A stretch of DNA of 64,000 nucleotides from Rosa chinensis (GCF_002994745.2 NC_037090.1:27014501-27078500), one strand, 5' to 3'; shown: positions 11,843 through 23,538, counted from the first letter of the stretch. The notes: generated from the letters alone by a model not told the origin. Program-made: numbers and translations.

Positions 11843-12319
11843 CTAGACGTTGATCTCCAATGGTAAAACCACCTCGTGTCCAAACATCAAAGCATAGGGT
11901 GTCGTGGTCGTGGGGCTATGCTTAAAGGTGCGATAGGCCCAAAGGGTCTCATACAATGTCTCATGCCACTGGCGAGGATTTTCTGCCAGCATTTTCTTTA
12001 GTAAGGTGATGACGATCTTGTTGCTGGCCTCTGCTTGTCCGTTGGATTGAGCATAATAGGGAGTGCTATGAATGAATTGTATGCCTAAGTCAGCGACAAG
12101 TTGTGCCATGTCGCGACCCATGAATGCTGCCCCCCTGTCCGAGACTAAAACCTCCGGAACGCCAAACCTGCAAATAATATGATTAAAGATAAATTGGCGG
12201 ATGGTGGCACCGGAAGCCTCCTTCAAAGGCTCAGCTTTGACCCACTTAGTAAAGAAGTCAGTGGCGACGATGATGAACTTGTGCTGAAGAGATGAATGAG
12301 GATGAATCATCCCAATCAA
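11843..12319 (-). pseudogene. Family B integrase catalytic core
   Basis: An open frame of 158 codons contains the D,D-35-E pattern. The first Asp is in IIVATDFFTKWVKAEPL, the second in VLVSDRGAAFMGRDM, and the Glu in SNGQAEASNKIV. The conserved LWAYRTFKHSPTTTTPY block of plant gypsy integrases follows. In an intact element it joins the cDNA to the chromosome. It is separated from the zinc-binding part by a frame change near 12360. Confidence 0.9.
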
Positions 12320-12361
12320 GTCGAGAGCCCAGCCGCGCGCCGGCCAAGGCTTAATAATAGG

Positions 12362-12898
12362 CTACATAAGTATGTTGGGAATGTGCTGGACCGGCCCATG
12401 TGCCTGGCAACCCTTCGCGAATGTGATGCAGTCTTTTAGTATACTGGGCCAATAATAGCCATGTCTCTTGATTAACCAACGCATCTTTGGACCCGCTTGA
12501 TGAGCTCCACAGACACCTACATGTGCTTCTCGCATTAAGCGCTTAGCTTCACGGCCATATACACACCTGAAATTCATGCCGTCCTCTCCGCAGCGCCGCA
12601 ACTCGTCGTTCCTAAGAAAATAATTAAGTGCGAGAAAACGTATCTTCCTGTCAGTAGAGGAGTCTGGCTGCTTAAGGTAGGTGATTAAAGGAACCCACCA
12701 ATCCACGTCAATAGGGTCTAAAACAGCCACTGTTGGCTCATCAGGTGGGTCGGGCCTCGCAAGCCACGAAGGCAACTTGCGGCGCTCGACTTTTAAGATT
12801 CGTTCGCGAACTCCATATTTTAAAGTAATGCCTGTAGCCAGTTGGGCGAGCTCATCTACAACAAAATTACGTTCGCAGAGGATGTGTTCTAAGTCCAA
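12362..12898 (-). pseudogene. Family B RNase H end, connection and integrase zinc-binding region
   Basis: The 178-codon frame starts with the end of RNase H (LEHILCERNFVVDELAQLAT), passes through a variable linker, then shows the H2C2-type segment with His in REAHVGVCGAHQAG and the W-P-S pattern of the integrase N-terminus. The second Cys pair is degenerate (CITFAKGC), with wider spacing than the usual CxxC. Confidence 0.82.
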
Positions 12899-13476
12899 TC
12901 ATTAAATTGGTCCAAGAGCTCAAGCGCACGATCCAAGTATGGTGCAAGCAAGTAGCTAGTACATCGGAACTTCTCGCGAAGTTGATTAATGATGAGTAAA
13001 GAGTCTCCCCGGACCTGGATGTCTCTGACTCCTAGTTCCAGCAACACCTCTAAACCTATAATGTGGGCCTCATACTCAGCTTGGTTATTAGTGCACTAGA
13101 ACTCTAACTAGAAAGAATAGGAAAACTGATCGCCGGTTGGGTTCTCCAAAACAATCCCTACCCCTACCAGTGTATCCGTTCTTAAACAATCAAAATATAA
13201 CACACAGGGTTGGAGTGAGATTGTGGCTTGATACAGCGCGGCGTATTCTGGCAAGCACGCCAAGTCTGGGTGATCTACTGTTTCAGCAGCAACCTCCAAA
13301 TCTCGTACCGCTGGGACGTCCAACATAAGGTGATGGGCCAAAAAGTCCGCGATGGCTTAGCCCTTAACAGCTTTCTGTGGGACGTACTGTAGAGAAAATT
13401 TTGACAAGTCGAGCACCCACTTGCCAATATGACCTCTCAAGATAGGCCGTGAAAGCATATATTTGACTAGATCAGT
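12899..13476 (-). pseudogene. Family B second RNase H segment
   Basis: The 77-codon frame at 13108-13341 and the neighbouring sequence to 12900 translate as a plant-type RNase H: CVLYFDCLRTDTLVGVGIVL, followed in other frames by the acidic residues of the fold. Stops near 13095 and 13360 break it. It is the equivalent of the duplicated RNase H seen in family A. Confidence 0.65.
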
Positions 13477-14640
13477 CTAAGCGATGATGCAAGTAGTAAA
13501 GGATAACATGTAATGCCGCAAGTTACATGCTAAGAAGTATAACGTGAGGCATAGCTTTTCCATGGGAGTGTACCTCGTTTCATAATCTGTGAGTGTCCTG
13601 CTGACGTAAAAGATGGCATGCTCGATGCCCTCTTCAGCGTCCTGAGTGAGTAGGCTGCCAATAGAAGCCTCAGCTGCTGAAATATACAACTTTAGTGGGA
13701 ATCCAGCCCTGGGAGGAACAAGCACTGGCGGGCTTACGAGATAGGCCCTGATTTTATCAAAAGCCTTTTGATGTTTAGGTTCCCAGACGAATTCATTTTG
13801 TCCTTGTAGCTTCAGCAATAGGGAAAATGGTTGAATTTTACCAGCGGAGTTAGAGATGAACTGCCGCAGAAAATTGATCTTACCCAGTAGCCGCTGCAGC
13901 TCCTTCTTAGTTCGCGGGGGAGATACGTTGATGACTGCATTTGCTTCATCCTCAGGGACCTCAATGCCTCTTTGGTGGACAATGAAACCCAGAAAGTCAC
14001 CTACCTGAACTCCAAAAACTCACTTGGCAGGGTTCATCTTGAGTTTGTGTAGTCGCATGCGCTCGAAAACCTTTCTAAGGTCCTCAATGTGGTCCCCTCG
14101 CTTTTTGGACTTCACGACCACGTCGTCTATGTAAACCTCTAAGATCTTTCCCAGTATGTCATGGAAGATCAGGTTCATGGCTCTCTGATAGGTGGCCCCA
14201 GCATTCTTCAGACCAAAGGGCATGACCACATATTCGAAAATGCTCGCGAAACCTGGGCAGTGGAATGCCGTCTTGTGTCTAGCTTCCTCCGCGACTGGAA
14301 TCTGGTGATACCCTACAGTTCCGTCCATGAAGGACAACAGTTAATGCCCTACTACCGCGTCTACCAACATGTCCGCGACCAGCATGGGATAGACGTCTTT
14401 GGGGGTAGCCAAATTAAGGTCTCTATACTCCACGCAGACCCTCATTTTGCCATTTTTCTTGCGAACCGACACTATATTGGATAGCCACTGATTGTACTTG
14501 GCCACCCTGATGATGCCGGATTTGTGCATCTTTTCTACCTTCTCTTTGACCAGAACTTAGGTCTCCGAGTTCATCCTCCGCGGCTCTTGCTTAACAGGCC
14601 TCTTATCAGGCAGCGTTGGCAGCTGGTGGCACACTAAGTC
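13477..14640 (-). pseudogene. Family B reverse transcriptase and RNase H
   Basis: Three frames cover it: 14341-14529 holds the fingers (VCVEYRDLNLATPKDVYP), 14020-14337 holds the palm (SFMDGTVGYHQIPVAEEARH) and the catalytic LEVYIDDVVVKSK, and 13477-13818 holds the RT-linked RNase H (FVYVSRTL-like FYVSRTLTDYETRYTPME). A single in-frame TAA near 14340 separates fingers from palm. There is another break near 14000. Confidence 0.9.
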
Positions 14641-15275
14641 TGGTGATAAGCCTGGCATGTCTTTGTATTTTTCCATGAAATAATCCTTGTATTCCTACAA
14701 TAAGTCAATTAGCCTCTGTTTATCGTTAGGCTCTAAGTAGGTGCTGATAGCCACTTCCATGGGCTCATCAGTTGTTCCCAGATTAACTTTCTCAGTAGGG
14801 TCCCTAACCTTTGGAGGGGTATCATCTAATGCCGCTGGAGTGAGTTGAATATCTTATTCTTCCTCCTCATGGTCAGAGAACTCCTCGTTAACTATCTCTA
14901 ATGTCGCGACTCGATCATAGGCCTCTTTTTCCACCAAGTACGAGGATAACTTTTCGTACAGAGAATGGAAGGCCTCTATCCCTTCCTCTGGAAGGTTGTA
15001 ATCCATTAATTATTCAATGTGTGGGGCACAGCGTGGCCAGGCCTCTCCAGGTCCTCTTTCGCACGCATGAGCCCCCACTGTGCTAACTCAGAAGCAGTCA
15101 CCCCTGTGGTGCAGCCTTTGTTATCGATGCCACTAACCTGCAATGGAGCAATTGGCTCAAGATAATACCTGACATCTACATAATTTGTGGAAACAGGGAA
15201 AGGTTGAGGTTCTGCTTTAATCACCTCCGCCTTATCTGGTACCCCATTCCACATGATCAGCTCCTGATGGAGAGT

Positions 15276-16892
15276 TTACGGAACACAATAGCTCCAGTGA
15301 ATCCAGTCTCGGCCCAAGATGGCACTGTAGGCTGCGTAGCAATCTGTTACAAAGAAGGCATAAACACCCTCTGTGGGATCAACCTTGATGCGTAGGAATA
15401 GTAAACCCAATGTCTTCGTTACAGTCCCCGCGAAGTTTTTTAGTGTGAGGGAGGTGGACTGGATCTTCTCTTTCTTGATCCTAAGAAACTGCATAGCTCT
15501 TGTCGTAACGACGTTGACAGTGGCTCCAATATTGACCATGATTTTGCTAACCTTAGTGCCACCAATCTCTGCCATGATATACAAAGGCCTCATGTGTTGT
15601 ACCATAGCAGGAGTTGGTCTTGTGAAGCTCATGAAGAGACCCTTACTATTAGCACCTTCAGTCTCAAGGAAAACCGCCTCTTCCATAGGTGTTGTTGCTG
15701 CTGAAGTGATCTGCAAAGGCTGCTTGCTACCTTCCTCAACTTCTACACACTCCTGCGCGGCGACTGGCAAGGTGTACTTGTCGGGCAGCACATAAACCAT
15801 ACTGAAGGCGGTATCAACTACTTCTGTCTCGTCCATGTCGTCCTCAAGGTTGAGCTTGGGTTCATCAACTGGGATTTCAGTGTTGAACTGCCTAGCCACC
15901 AAAGCAACTAATGACTCTTCCGCGAGGATCAGATTTTCATCCTGCTTGTGTTCTTGTATCACGGTGGCTTGCCTGGGTGAGTCCGGTTTCTGTTCCGCTT
16001 CTGGGACCTCTGTTGGGACCGCTGCCACCATGCTTTGGACTTTCTTAGGTCTCCACTGCAAGGTGTCTGAAGTGTTGTCCTTGCCCCCCAGTCTCTCAAA
16101 AACTGAGGATTTGGCTTCAGTCTCTTCACATAACAACCTGCGTCGGACGCTTGGCCGCCTGGTTGGCGAGCTTTCCTTCCTAGCCGACGGCGATGTCCTC
16201 TCTTTGGTAATCCTGCAGAAAACACTAGGCTTAGACATCCCTGACATCCCACTAGCTTGCTTCTGAAAGCTACGGGGAGCCACTAATGGCTTAGCGGCTA
16301 GCGCCCCTATCTCCTTTTGATATTGCTCAGGAGATTTAACCAACTGCGAAGGCTTAATCAAGCCCTGATCTAGAGCCTCTAGCGTTCGTTTGGGTTCTCC
16401 AAACCTGCGCTGCATCTTCCTTTTCTTAGAAGGGTTAATCTCTACCGTCTTCCCCTTTTCTCTGGTGTACCACTTGCCCTCCTTGATAGTGGATGTTGAA
16501 GAAGGCGAAATGTATGGTTTGGTCAGGATGTCTCTGCGCTCATTTCCAGCCTTCCCATCTTGTTTTTGTTCGGCCGCGGCTGCTTTCAATTTCTTGAACA
16601 AATTAGAATCCCTTGGAGATGGCGGCAAATCTGTCCTGTCCTTCGCTCTGGGGCTGGAAGGCTGCAAATTTTGCGACAGCAAAGCCCACTTGATTGGCGG
16701 GAGTGAACCAAAACGAAATGTCTGCTCGACCTCTTCATGTGACACTTGGATGCCACATTCCTCTTTGCATCGTGAGCATATGACCACTGGCGAGGCCTCG
16801 CTGATAGGTCTGGCCTTCTTCTTCGCTGGGTCCTCGTCCTCCTCGTTCTTCTCCTCCTGACTTCTGGTTTCCTCTGGCTTTTTCTGTTCCAA
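15276..16892 (-). pseudogene. Family B Gag C-terminus and protease with altered active site
   Basis: This is an unusually long open frame of 538 codons for a decayed element. The first ~400 codons are charged and low-complexity, the last ~120 are the protease. The active-site segment reads IMVNIGATVNVVTT, where plant gypsy proteases have Asp followed by Ser/Thr-Gly-Ala, so the catalytic Asp is Asn. The later conserved block (AAYSAILGRDWIH) is normal. A cysteine pair near residue 40 (ICSRCKEECG) may be a zinc-binding piece. Confidence 0.82.
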
Positions 16893-17082
16893 GTCACGTC
16901 AACCATATTGATCCTTGTGTCAGGGAAAGGGTTCATATTCACAGTGCTGCTGCGGTCGCGGGAGCTTCCACCTGCAAACTACCATTATTGAGCCATACCT
17001 GAATCTGATCCTTTAGTTTCACACAGTCAGTCGTGTTATGATTCCATAGATTATGGAACTTGCAATACTTTTTTCCTTTCAG

Positions 17083-18880
17083 CTATTCTGGTTTGGGGAA
17101 GGGCCTATAGTTTGTCTTCACCATCTTCGCGGCTATCATCTCATCTAAAATCTCATGTGCCTTATTGGCATCGTATGTATACGTCGCGAATTCAGGTTTG
17201 GTGAAGGCTACGGACTTGAGCTTGACTGGTTCCTTAGTTATTTTTAACTGCTTCAAGGCCGAGTTCTTTCTTCCGGTCAGCTCAAAAGTGGAGACATCAT
17301 TCTCCTCCTCTTCATCTTCATCCTGGAAAACTTCTTCACCTTGATAATAAGGATCATAGGTGGCTGGCTGGTAGCTCAGTGCAGCCACTGTACGGTGTTT
17401 TCCAGGCACATATGTTCCTTTGAACGCGTTCTTTCTAGCGTCGGTTTCTCTGAGGAGCTGCTTATAGCTGCCTACCTCTATAATAAGCTCTCCCATTGAT
17501 TAGATCATGCTGCCATGCTGCTTCTTCTGCTGGCGTGGTTCCAAGCCCTTAATCGCCAACTTAACTAATTCTCGTTCTGGCAGAACCATGTTCACAGAAG
17601 ACTCTGTAGGCTGTTGAGCCATCTGGGTAATAAGGGAGGCCAGATCCACTTTAGGTTCTATAGATCCAAAGGTTTCCCTAAAGAGTTTTTCCATTGCTGG
17701 AAAATTCGCAATGGACCCTGGTCGAAGCTTGAAGAACCACGTAAAGGCGTCTCCAAACATAGAGGTGCCAAAGATTTTGCACTTGAGGTTGTCATCATTC
17801 TGGTACTGGCCACATTGCACCTTGAACCTAGCCAGATGAGTTGCTGCGTTCTCAGTATCTTCCCCTGAAAAAGTAGAAAATATGATATTTTTATAACCTT
17901 TAGGGAAAGGCGCAAGCATTATATGTGGCGGGAAAGGCCCCTCATACACCTCATCAAGGTGGGCCCTAGGGTTAACCAACATGATCATCTCCTCAACCTC
18001 TTCACGTCTCACATAATCTGGACTAGGAGGAGGAGGTGTCGCCACAGTCTGGCGGGCGGTCTGCAGAGGTACGGCTTGGCTAGCAGTCACTGTTCCTTCC
18101 CCAAGGCGAATGGTTCGGGGAATACTAGACTATTGAAGAGTAAGCGATGGTATGGTCTCATCTTTCGCCAGAGCTATTATCTTGATCGGATTGCCCGCCT
18201 GATCAATCCCATAGTAGTTCCCTGGGAGCTCTTGGTAAACATTTTCTGCTCTATCGCTATCGTATTGAGTAAACACAACAGGCTCAGCAAGACTGCCTTC
18301 ACCGAATTTCAGATTTCTGCTCTTTTGCGCGACCGGTGGAGTGGTCTTGTTACCGCCAATTACCAGGGCTTTTTCCTTACTCTTAGTTGACGTGGCAGTA
18401 GCGGCTGCAGAAGGCGTAGCGGTGCTGCTGCTAGCCATCTCCCGAGCATTCGGTGGTATATACTTGCAGGATCCAGAGGGCTGACCAAGAGAACCAAGGA
18501 TATCGTTGGGACCTCCCAATGCTTTATTCATAACCTCTTTAGCCTGGTCCAATTCAGCCTTATGCATGGCAACCTGGGTCGCAAGGTTAGACCCCTCATT
18601 GCAAAGAGCTGCAAATTCTGATGCCGTATGCTTGCTTTGGTTCTCGATGGACTCCATGACTTGCTTTTGTCGCAAACTCTACTCATTGGCGATCTCTCTA
18701 GCATGTGCCCTTACTTCAGTCGCTGATTGTTCAATTTGTCGCCTAGTCTCTTCAGCAAGCTGGGCAATGTGTTGGTCCAGTTTGCTTATGCGCCGATCTG
18801 ACTTCGCGATTTCCCTGGCCATATCAGCGGCTACCTTTTCTCAATGTCTGTCTTGATTTTCCAAGATGATCGAGAGCTGT
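17083..18880 (-). pseudogene. Family B Gag (retrotransposon gag domain)
   Basis: The frame at 17500-18090 has the core Retrotrans_gag pattern: IIFSTFSGEDTENAATHLAR, then FGDAFTWFFKLRPGSIANF and LFRETFG. Upstream, 18130-18675 is a helical, Gln/Glu-rich N-terminal part; downstream, 17083-17496 continues into the capsid end. Stops lie at about 17500 and 18128. Gag builds the virus-like particle in working elements. Confidence 0.85.
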
Positions 18881-18959
18881 TCTTCGACAGTCACTCCTTC
18901 CGGGATATGCTTCGAAATGAAGGCCTCTCTTGTTAAGCCTCCTATAACATTAGAAGCGA

Positions 18960-19055
18960 CAGAAGTATTGACAGGCTCGTTTGCCTGGCTTGTAGTGACA
19001 TTCTAGCCCTCAGAAGTATTGAACAGGCTCGTTTGCCTGGCTTGTAGTGACTTCC
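18960..19055 (-). repeat. Short tandem duplication in family B gag leader
   Basis: A unit of about 47 bp containing CAGGCTCGTTTGCCTGGC and TTGTAGTGAC occurs twice in a row. It lies between the LTR and gag, and probably arose by replication slippage. Confidence 0.8.
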
Positions 19056-19279
19056 TCCCTGTTCAGTTGACATGTCAGGTGACTGTGAGTTGAGAGAAAA
19101 TCTTCGAATTACGTGTTCTTCAGAAGGAGCACCACAGTCTGCACGAGAGTGCGGCCTATAACTAGAGGTCTTGTGCTTCGGGCAGTTAACGTAAACCTTT
19201 TGGTAAGGGTTTGCACTTGACTTCCCAATGGTGGCGTTCTCGAAGAAATGCTATGCAGGTCCCACTGGGTGTGCCAAAA

Positions 19280-19580
19280 TGTTTGGCTCCAAAACCAGTC
19301 TGGTTGCAAACAGTCTCTTTTGAGCGTGCGCAGGCGTGCCAGCATCGTGGGGTGCAGTCGTCGGGGAGTCCCTCGACCTGACTTCTTGATCAAATGATGT
19401 AGACGAGGAGAGCACCAACCCCGTCACAAGGTTCTTTTCTATGCCTTTCGGAAAAGGACTTCTTGCCTTACTGATAAGGGCTTGTGGTGTGATCCCTTGC
19501 GTCACCGAGTCGATACTCAACATTGTAGGTTGAGCAGAGCAAGTTGTTTTTGTTCGTCCTTGAAACCTGGTATTTATACT
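19280..19580 (-). mobile_element. Family B 5' LTR, promoter-downstream half
   Basis: On the - strand this ends ...GGAGCCAAACA directly before the primer-binding-like site, matching the CA end expected of an LTR. At the other edge (19571-19580) the - strand reads AGTATAAATA, a good TATA box. The rest of the LTR lies beyond the inserted LARD, at 23317-23538. Joined length is about 523 bp with a single copy of the 5-bp target duplication. Confidence 0.75.
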
Positions 19581-20053
19581 TGTACATACCGCCTATATCA
19601 CATACCGCCAAGCATAAGCAACAACCTCATAGGTGGGCCCTGCGACATGGTAGGTCCCGCCTACGATATGCATCCGGTAGACCGACACCCGAGCTACCAC
19701 GCCATGGTGGAGGTCGGCCGGTATCTTACCAGGAGGCCACCCTCCCATGCTCTGCAAAAGCCTTCAAGAGAAGTAAATATGTGTATTATGTCCCACATCT
19801 GAAATGTAGAATAGAATGAGACTTCCTTAAGCTATAAGAGGAAGTCCTCCCCTTCTTGGAAAGGGTTGGATCCATGATCCCTATACTTGTATCACTAAAA
19901 AGGCTACTTGGCCTCACTACTAGTGGAATTTCTAAGTGGACGTAGCCTTGCCTCAAGGGCAAGGTGAACCACTATATATGCTTGTGTCATTTCTCTCTCC
20001 CTCTCTACCTTGCCTCATACATAGTTCACATTCCGTATTCTCACACAAAAATA
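19581..20053 (+). repeat. LARD 5' LTR
   Basis: It starts TGTACATACC. It carries a TATA-like CTATATATG at 19972-19980, about 80 bp before the end, which fits a short R-U5. The end is mutated to ATA where the 3' LTR has ACA. Confidence 0.95.
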
Positions 20054-20054
20054 T

Positions 20055-20071
20055 TGGCGCTAGAAGGAGGG
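20055..20071 (+). promoter_or_regulatory. LARD primer-binding site
   Basis: TGGCGCTAGAAGGAGGG begins one base after the LTR. TGG pairs with the CCA end of a tRNA; I cannot decide which tRNA without a tRNA set. Confidence 0.7.
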
Positions 20072-20194
20072 TCCTTAGGTTTGGGTATGAACTTCCGACC
20101 TTGAGCAAGGGTCATGTACGGGTACCACGAGCCACCAGGTACCAAGAGCCAGCGGGTGCATGGGTACATGCAAGACACCCCACCCTTAACCTCA

Positions 20195-20875
20195 CCCAAG
20201 CCTCCAGCCAGCCAGCGGGTACATGATCCTTCCTCACCCAAGCCTCCGATGAGCCAGCGGGTACATGATCCTTCCTCATCCAAGCCTCTGATGAGCCAGC
20301 GGGTACATGATCCTTCCTCATCCAAGCCTCCTATGAGCCAGCGGGTACATGATCATTCCTCATCCAAGCCTCCGATGAGCCAGCGGGGTACATGATCCTT
20401 CCTCATCCAAGCCTCCGATGAGCCAGCGGGTACATGATCCTCCGGGCACATGATCCTTCCTCACCCAAGCCTCCGATGAGCCAGCGGGTACATGATCCTC
20501 CGAGCACATGATCCTTCCTCACCCAAGCCTCTTATGAGCCAGCGGGTACATGATCCTCCGAGCACATGATCATTCCTCACCCAAGCCTCTGATGAGCCAG
20601 CGGGTACATGATCCTCCGGGCACATGATCCTTCCTCACCCAAGCCTCCAATGAGCCAGCGGGTACATGATTCTCACTAAAGCCTCCGATGAGCCAACGGG
20701 TACATGATCCTCCGGGTACATAATCTTTCCTCATCCAAGCCTCCAATGAGCCAGCGGGTACATGATCCTTCCTCATCCAAGCCTCCGATGAGCCAGCGAG
20801 TACATGATCCTCCTCACCCAAGCCTCCAATGAGCCAGCGGGTACATGATCCTCCAAGTACCATAAGCCAGTGCAA
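20195..20875 (+). repeat. LARD internal minisatellite, 42/60-bp units
   Basis: About 14 copies of a unit containing GAGCCAGCGGGTACATGATC. The basic unit is 42 bp. Several copies carry an extra 18 bp (CTCCGGGCACATGATCC type), making 60 bp. Both lengths are multiples of three, so all reading frames stay in phase and long spurious ORFs appear on both strands. The predicted peptides are repeats of about 14 residues with no known domain, and I do not call a protein. Confidence 0.93.
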
Positions 20876-21399
20876 ACCCTTTACCCTCCACTCCCAAGCT
20901 TCACTCTTCTTCAGGCCTCCAAGGAGTCAGTGGGTACCACCAAGAATCATGCACGAGCACCACCAAGGACGAATCCCTCCCACCGAGCACATTATCAGTC
21001 AAACTATACAAGGACTTTATTTTTTGGAAAAACATGGAATCTCATGTTTCAACAATTCCAATATCTTACTACTTTCGATCAGCTCCAGATAAGTTCTCAC
21101 TTATGCTCTTTTACTTTGAGCTAATGTAATGCTTTACATGATTCGTTAATCACTTATCTAAGCATGCTTACAAAACGTGATGATCTTAGTAGCATATTCA
21201 CTATGCCTAAAATACTTATGTCATGCTTGGAATGTCTCCATTATTCTTAGGCATGCTTACAAAGTGCTAATTCTTACTAGCATTTCCACTACAAGTACAT
21301 GTTAAATATACATGCCATATATGCTTTAATTTAATTTTCCGTCAATTAAAATTGCTACATATATACATGCAAAATTCACTAAATAAATGCAACATGCAT

Positions 21400-21930
21400 C
21401 TCATAAACCCTCCAATCATGGGAGGTACCCCAACCAGGTTAGGAGGCTCAAGCCCTCCTTTCGATCCCATTGGATAACGGAGGCCTACAGGCCCTCATTC
21501 AACCCCATTAGGTTAAGGAGGCTCAAGCCCTCACTTTACCCCATCAGGTACGAGGCTCAAAACCTCATGTGATCCCACCGGGTCACAATGCTAAAGCCCT
21601 CACTCTACCCCATCGGGTACAAGAGGCACCAAGCCCTCTCACTACCCAGCCTGGCACCAGAGACCGGGCCCTCCAACAAGTACTAGAGGTCGACGCCTAT
21701 ACAATACCCCAACGGGTACCAAAGTCATTGTACACGAGGCCTACAGGCCCTTATAAATCCTCTACTCTAGTGAAGTATCCCAACGGGATAACTAAAGGGT
21801 AACTCCCTTACATAAGCCAAGGTCCAGTCCCTTGCATTATAATCCTTGCCCCAAGCGAGGTACACCCAACGGGTAAGCCAAGGTCCAGTCCCTTGATTTT
21901 TGAGTCATCTCACCTCCCGAGAGTTCTCTA
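21400..21930 (+). repeat. LARD internal degenerate repeat (GGCTCAAGCCCTC type)
   Basis: Imperfect units of roughly 40 bp built from CCCCATCAGGTACGAGG-like and GGCTCAAGCCCTCAC-like blocks recur about ten times. No ORF with domain similarity is seen. The rest of the interior (20880-21400 and 21930-22820) is unique non-coding DNA. Confidence 0.7.
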
Positions 21931-22822
21931 CACTTGAGGGACTTATTCATACCACTTATCACAAGTGGAGGTAGTACCCGACCGGGACTATCATTGAGCT
22001 TCATGCTCATACTTTTCGTGTTATGGTCTATTAATGGAAATATTGAAATTTTTCACCTATTGTTGATCGCAACAATTAAATTTCTTTTACATCCCATTAA
22101 TAAGACCATAGGACAAAACTCACACCCGCTCAACATGAGCGAGCTCAAGTCTTACATTCCTGTTACACATAAGCCAAACAATCGGGTTATGGTTTTATGT
22201 TCGGGTTAAGTAAGTTAGCGTTCCTTCCTCTAACCTATCCTTGGATGCCGGAGCTTCATTCTCAGCCTTACCTACTTCGTCGAACGTAACCTGAGTCCAA
22301 ATTCCTGTTTTACTACATGACTTAGGGGACTCGGCGAGTAACCACACTCCCGGTCCTAACACATGTGCATCATATGCATACAACATATACATATCATTAT
22401 GTGCGCGTCATCGCGGTCATCACACATCTATGCATCATATGCACTTCGTTATACTTTCACAACCACATACATTCTAGACTTATACGTCGTATGTCAACAC
22501 TACATAATACGTGCATACACGCTATATATAACATACATCTCATACAAACATTCATGCACCTCGATGCATTTGACTCCAATGTCACCTAGATTGCCCTAGC
22601 ACAATCAATATGCTCTTTGTACACTCTTATCTTATTTGCAGGTACTAGCTAGATGATGGGCTCCATGGCACCAACCTGTCATGTAAACTTCACAAGACCC
22701 GGAAGAGTCCCTTCTTGCTCACGGAGTTGGGGGACTAGTATGGGTATGGCGTTCAACGAGGTTATCACTCATACTTGGCGGCATCATATTTAAACTCCCC
22801 AACCAAGAAGCACCTCTTACTC

Positions 22823-22838
22823 GGGGACTTGGGGGACT
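22823..22838 (+). promoter_or_regulatory. LARD polypurine tract
   Basis: GGGGACTTGGGGGACT lies directly before the TG of the right LTR, the position where plus-strand DNA synthesis is primed. Confidence 0.75.
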
Positions 22839-23311
22839 TGTACATACTGCCTATATCACATACCGCCAAGCATAAGCAACAACCTCATAGGTGGGCCCCG
22901 CAACATGGTAGGTCCCTCCTACAATATGCATTCGGTAGACCGATACCCGAGCTACCACACCATGTTGGAGGTCGGCCGGTATCTTACCAGGAGGCCACCC
23001 TCCCATGCTCTCCAAAAGCCTTCAAGAGAAGTAAATATGTGTATTATGTCCCACATAGGAAATGTAGAATAGAATGAGACTTCCTTAAGTTATAAGAGGA
23101 AGTCATCCCCTTCTTGGAAAGGGATAGATCCATGATCCCTATACTTGTATCACTACAAAGGCTACTTGGCCTCACTACTAGTGGAATCTCTAAGTGGACG
23201 TAGCCTTGCCTCAAGGGCAAGGTGAACCACTATATATGCTTGTGTCATTTCTCTCTCCCTCTCTACCTTGCCTCATACTTAGTTCACGTTCTGTATTCTC
23301 ACACAGAAACA
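22839..23311 (+). repeat. LARD 3' LTR
   Basis: 473 bp, colinear with the 5' LTR without gaps. It ends GAAACA and is followed by the ATACT target duplication. Confidence 0.95.
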
Positions 23312-23316
23312 ATACT

Positions 23317-23538
23317 CTAGGGTTTCGACTGCTCCTTGCCATAGAAGGATTATTGATTGAAGTTTCCTATTCAATCTCTGATACTTGATTCCAATAAGGG
23401 CTCGTTTTCCTTATGGATCTCAGAATGGGTGAAGCTATAACCCAAACCGAAGCAGGCTTAATTTTGGGCCACAGGTATCGGCCCGCTATACTAAACCCCC
23501 TAAAGGGATCTTGCCAAAATTACTTTTCGGCTCAAACA
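23317..23538 (-). mobile_element. Family B 5' LTR, upstream half
   Basis: On the - strand this begins TGTTTGAGCCGAAAAG, a TG-start typical of an LTR, and runs into the LARD insertion. Joining it to 19580-19280 restores the order CCCTAG-AGTATAAATACC, putting the TATA box at the insertion point. Confidence 0.7.

Larger units (their letters stand above)
11481..19279 (-). mobile_element. Ty3/gypsy element family B, internal region (gag-pol, degenerate)
   Basis: A nearly full-length internal region reads right to left: primer-binding-like site, gag, protease, RT, RNase H, integrase and a short C-terminal tail ending NGRFMKKYYP near 11530. Integrase lies downstream of RNase H, as in Ty3/gypsy and unlike copia. 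Stops and frameshifts break every module. The 5' LTR adjoins at 19280 and has been split by a later insertion. Just inside the LTR on the - strand is TTTTGGCACACCCAGTGGGA (19260-19279), a plausible tRNA primer-binding site. Confidence 0.92.
19581..23311 (+). mobile_element. Complete non-autonomous LTR retrotransposon (LARD-type), 3731 bp
   Basis: Two direct repeats of exactly 473 bp each begin TGTACATAC and end in ACA/ATA. They are flanked by the perfect 5-bp duplication ATACT (19576-19580 and 23312-23316). A TGGCGC-type primer-binding site follows the left LTR and a purine tract precedes the right one. The 2.8-kb interior has no gag or pol, so the element must have been moved by proteins of another element. 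I count about 23 mismatches between the LTRs (about 5 percent), so it is not recent, but it is younger than the family B LTR it interrupts. Confidence 0.95.

Noticed and set aside
15373..16860. Several + strand ORFs of 140-156 codons
   Set aside because: They lie antisense to the family B gag-protease frame and show no domain; they are shadows of its codon usage.
20041..20875. Repetitive ORFs on both strands (14-residue peptide repeats)
   Set aside because: Caused by the 42/60-bp unit being a multiple of three; no start context, no domain, inside a non-autonomous LTR element.
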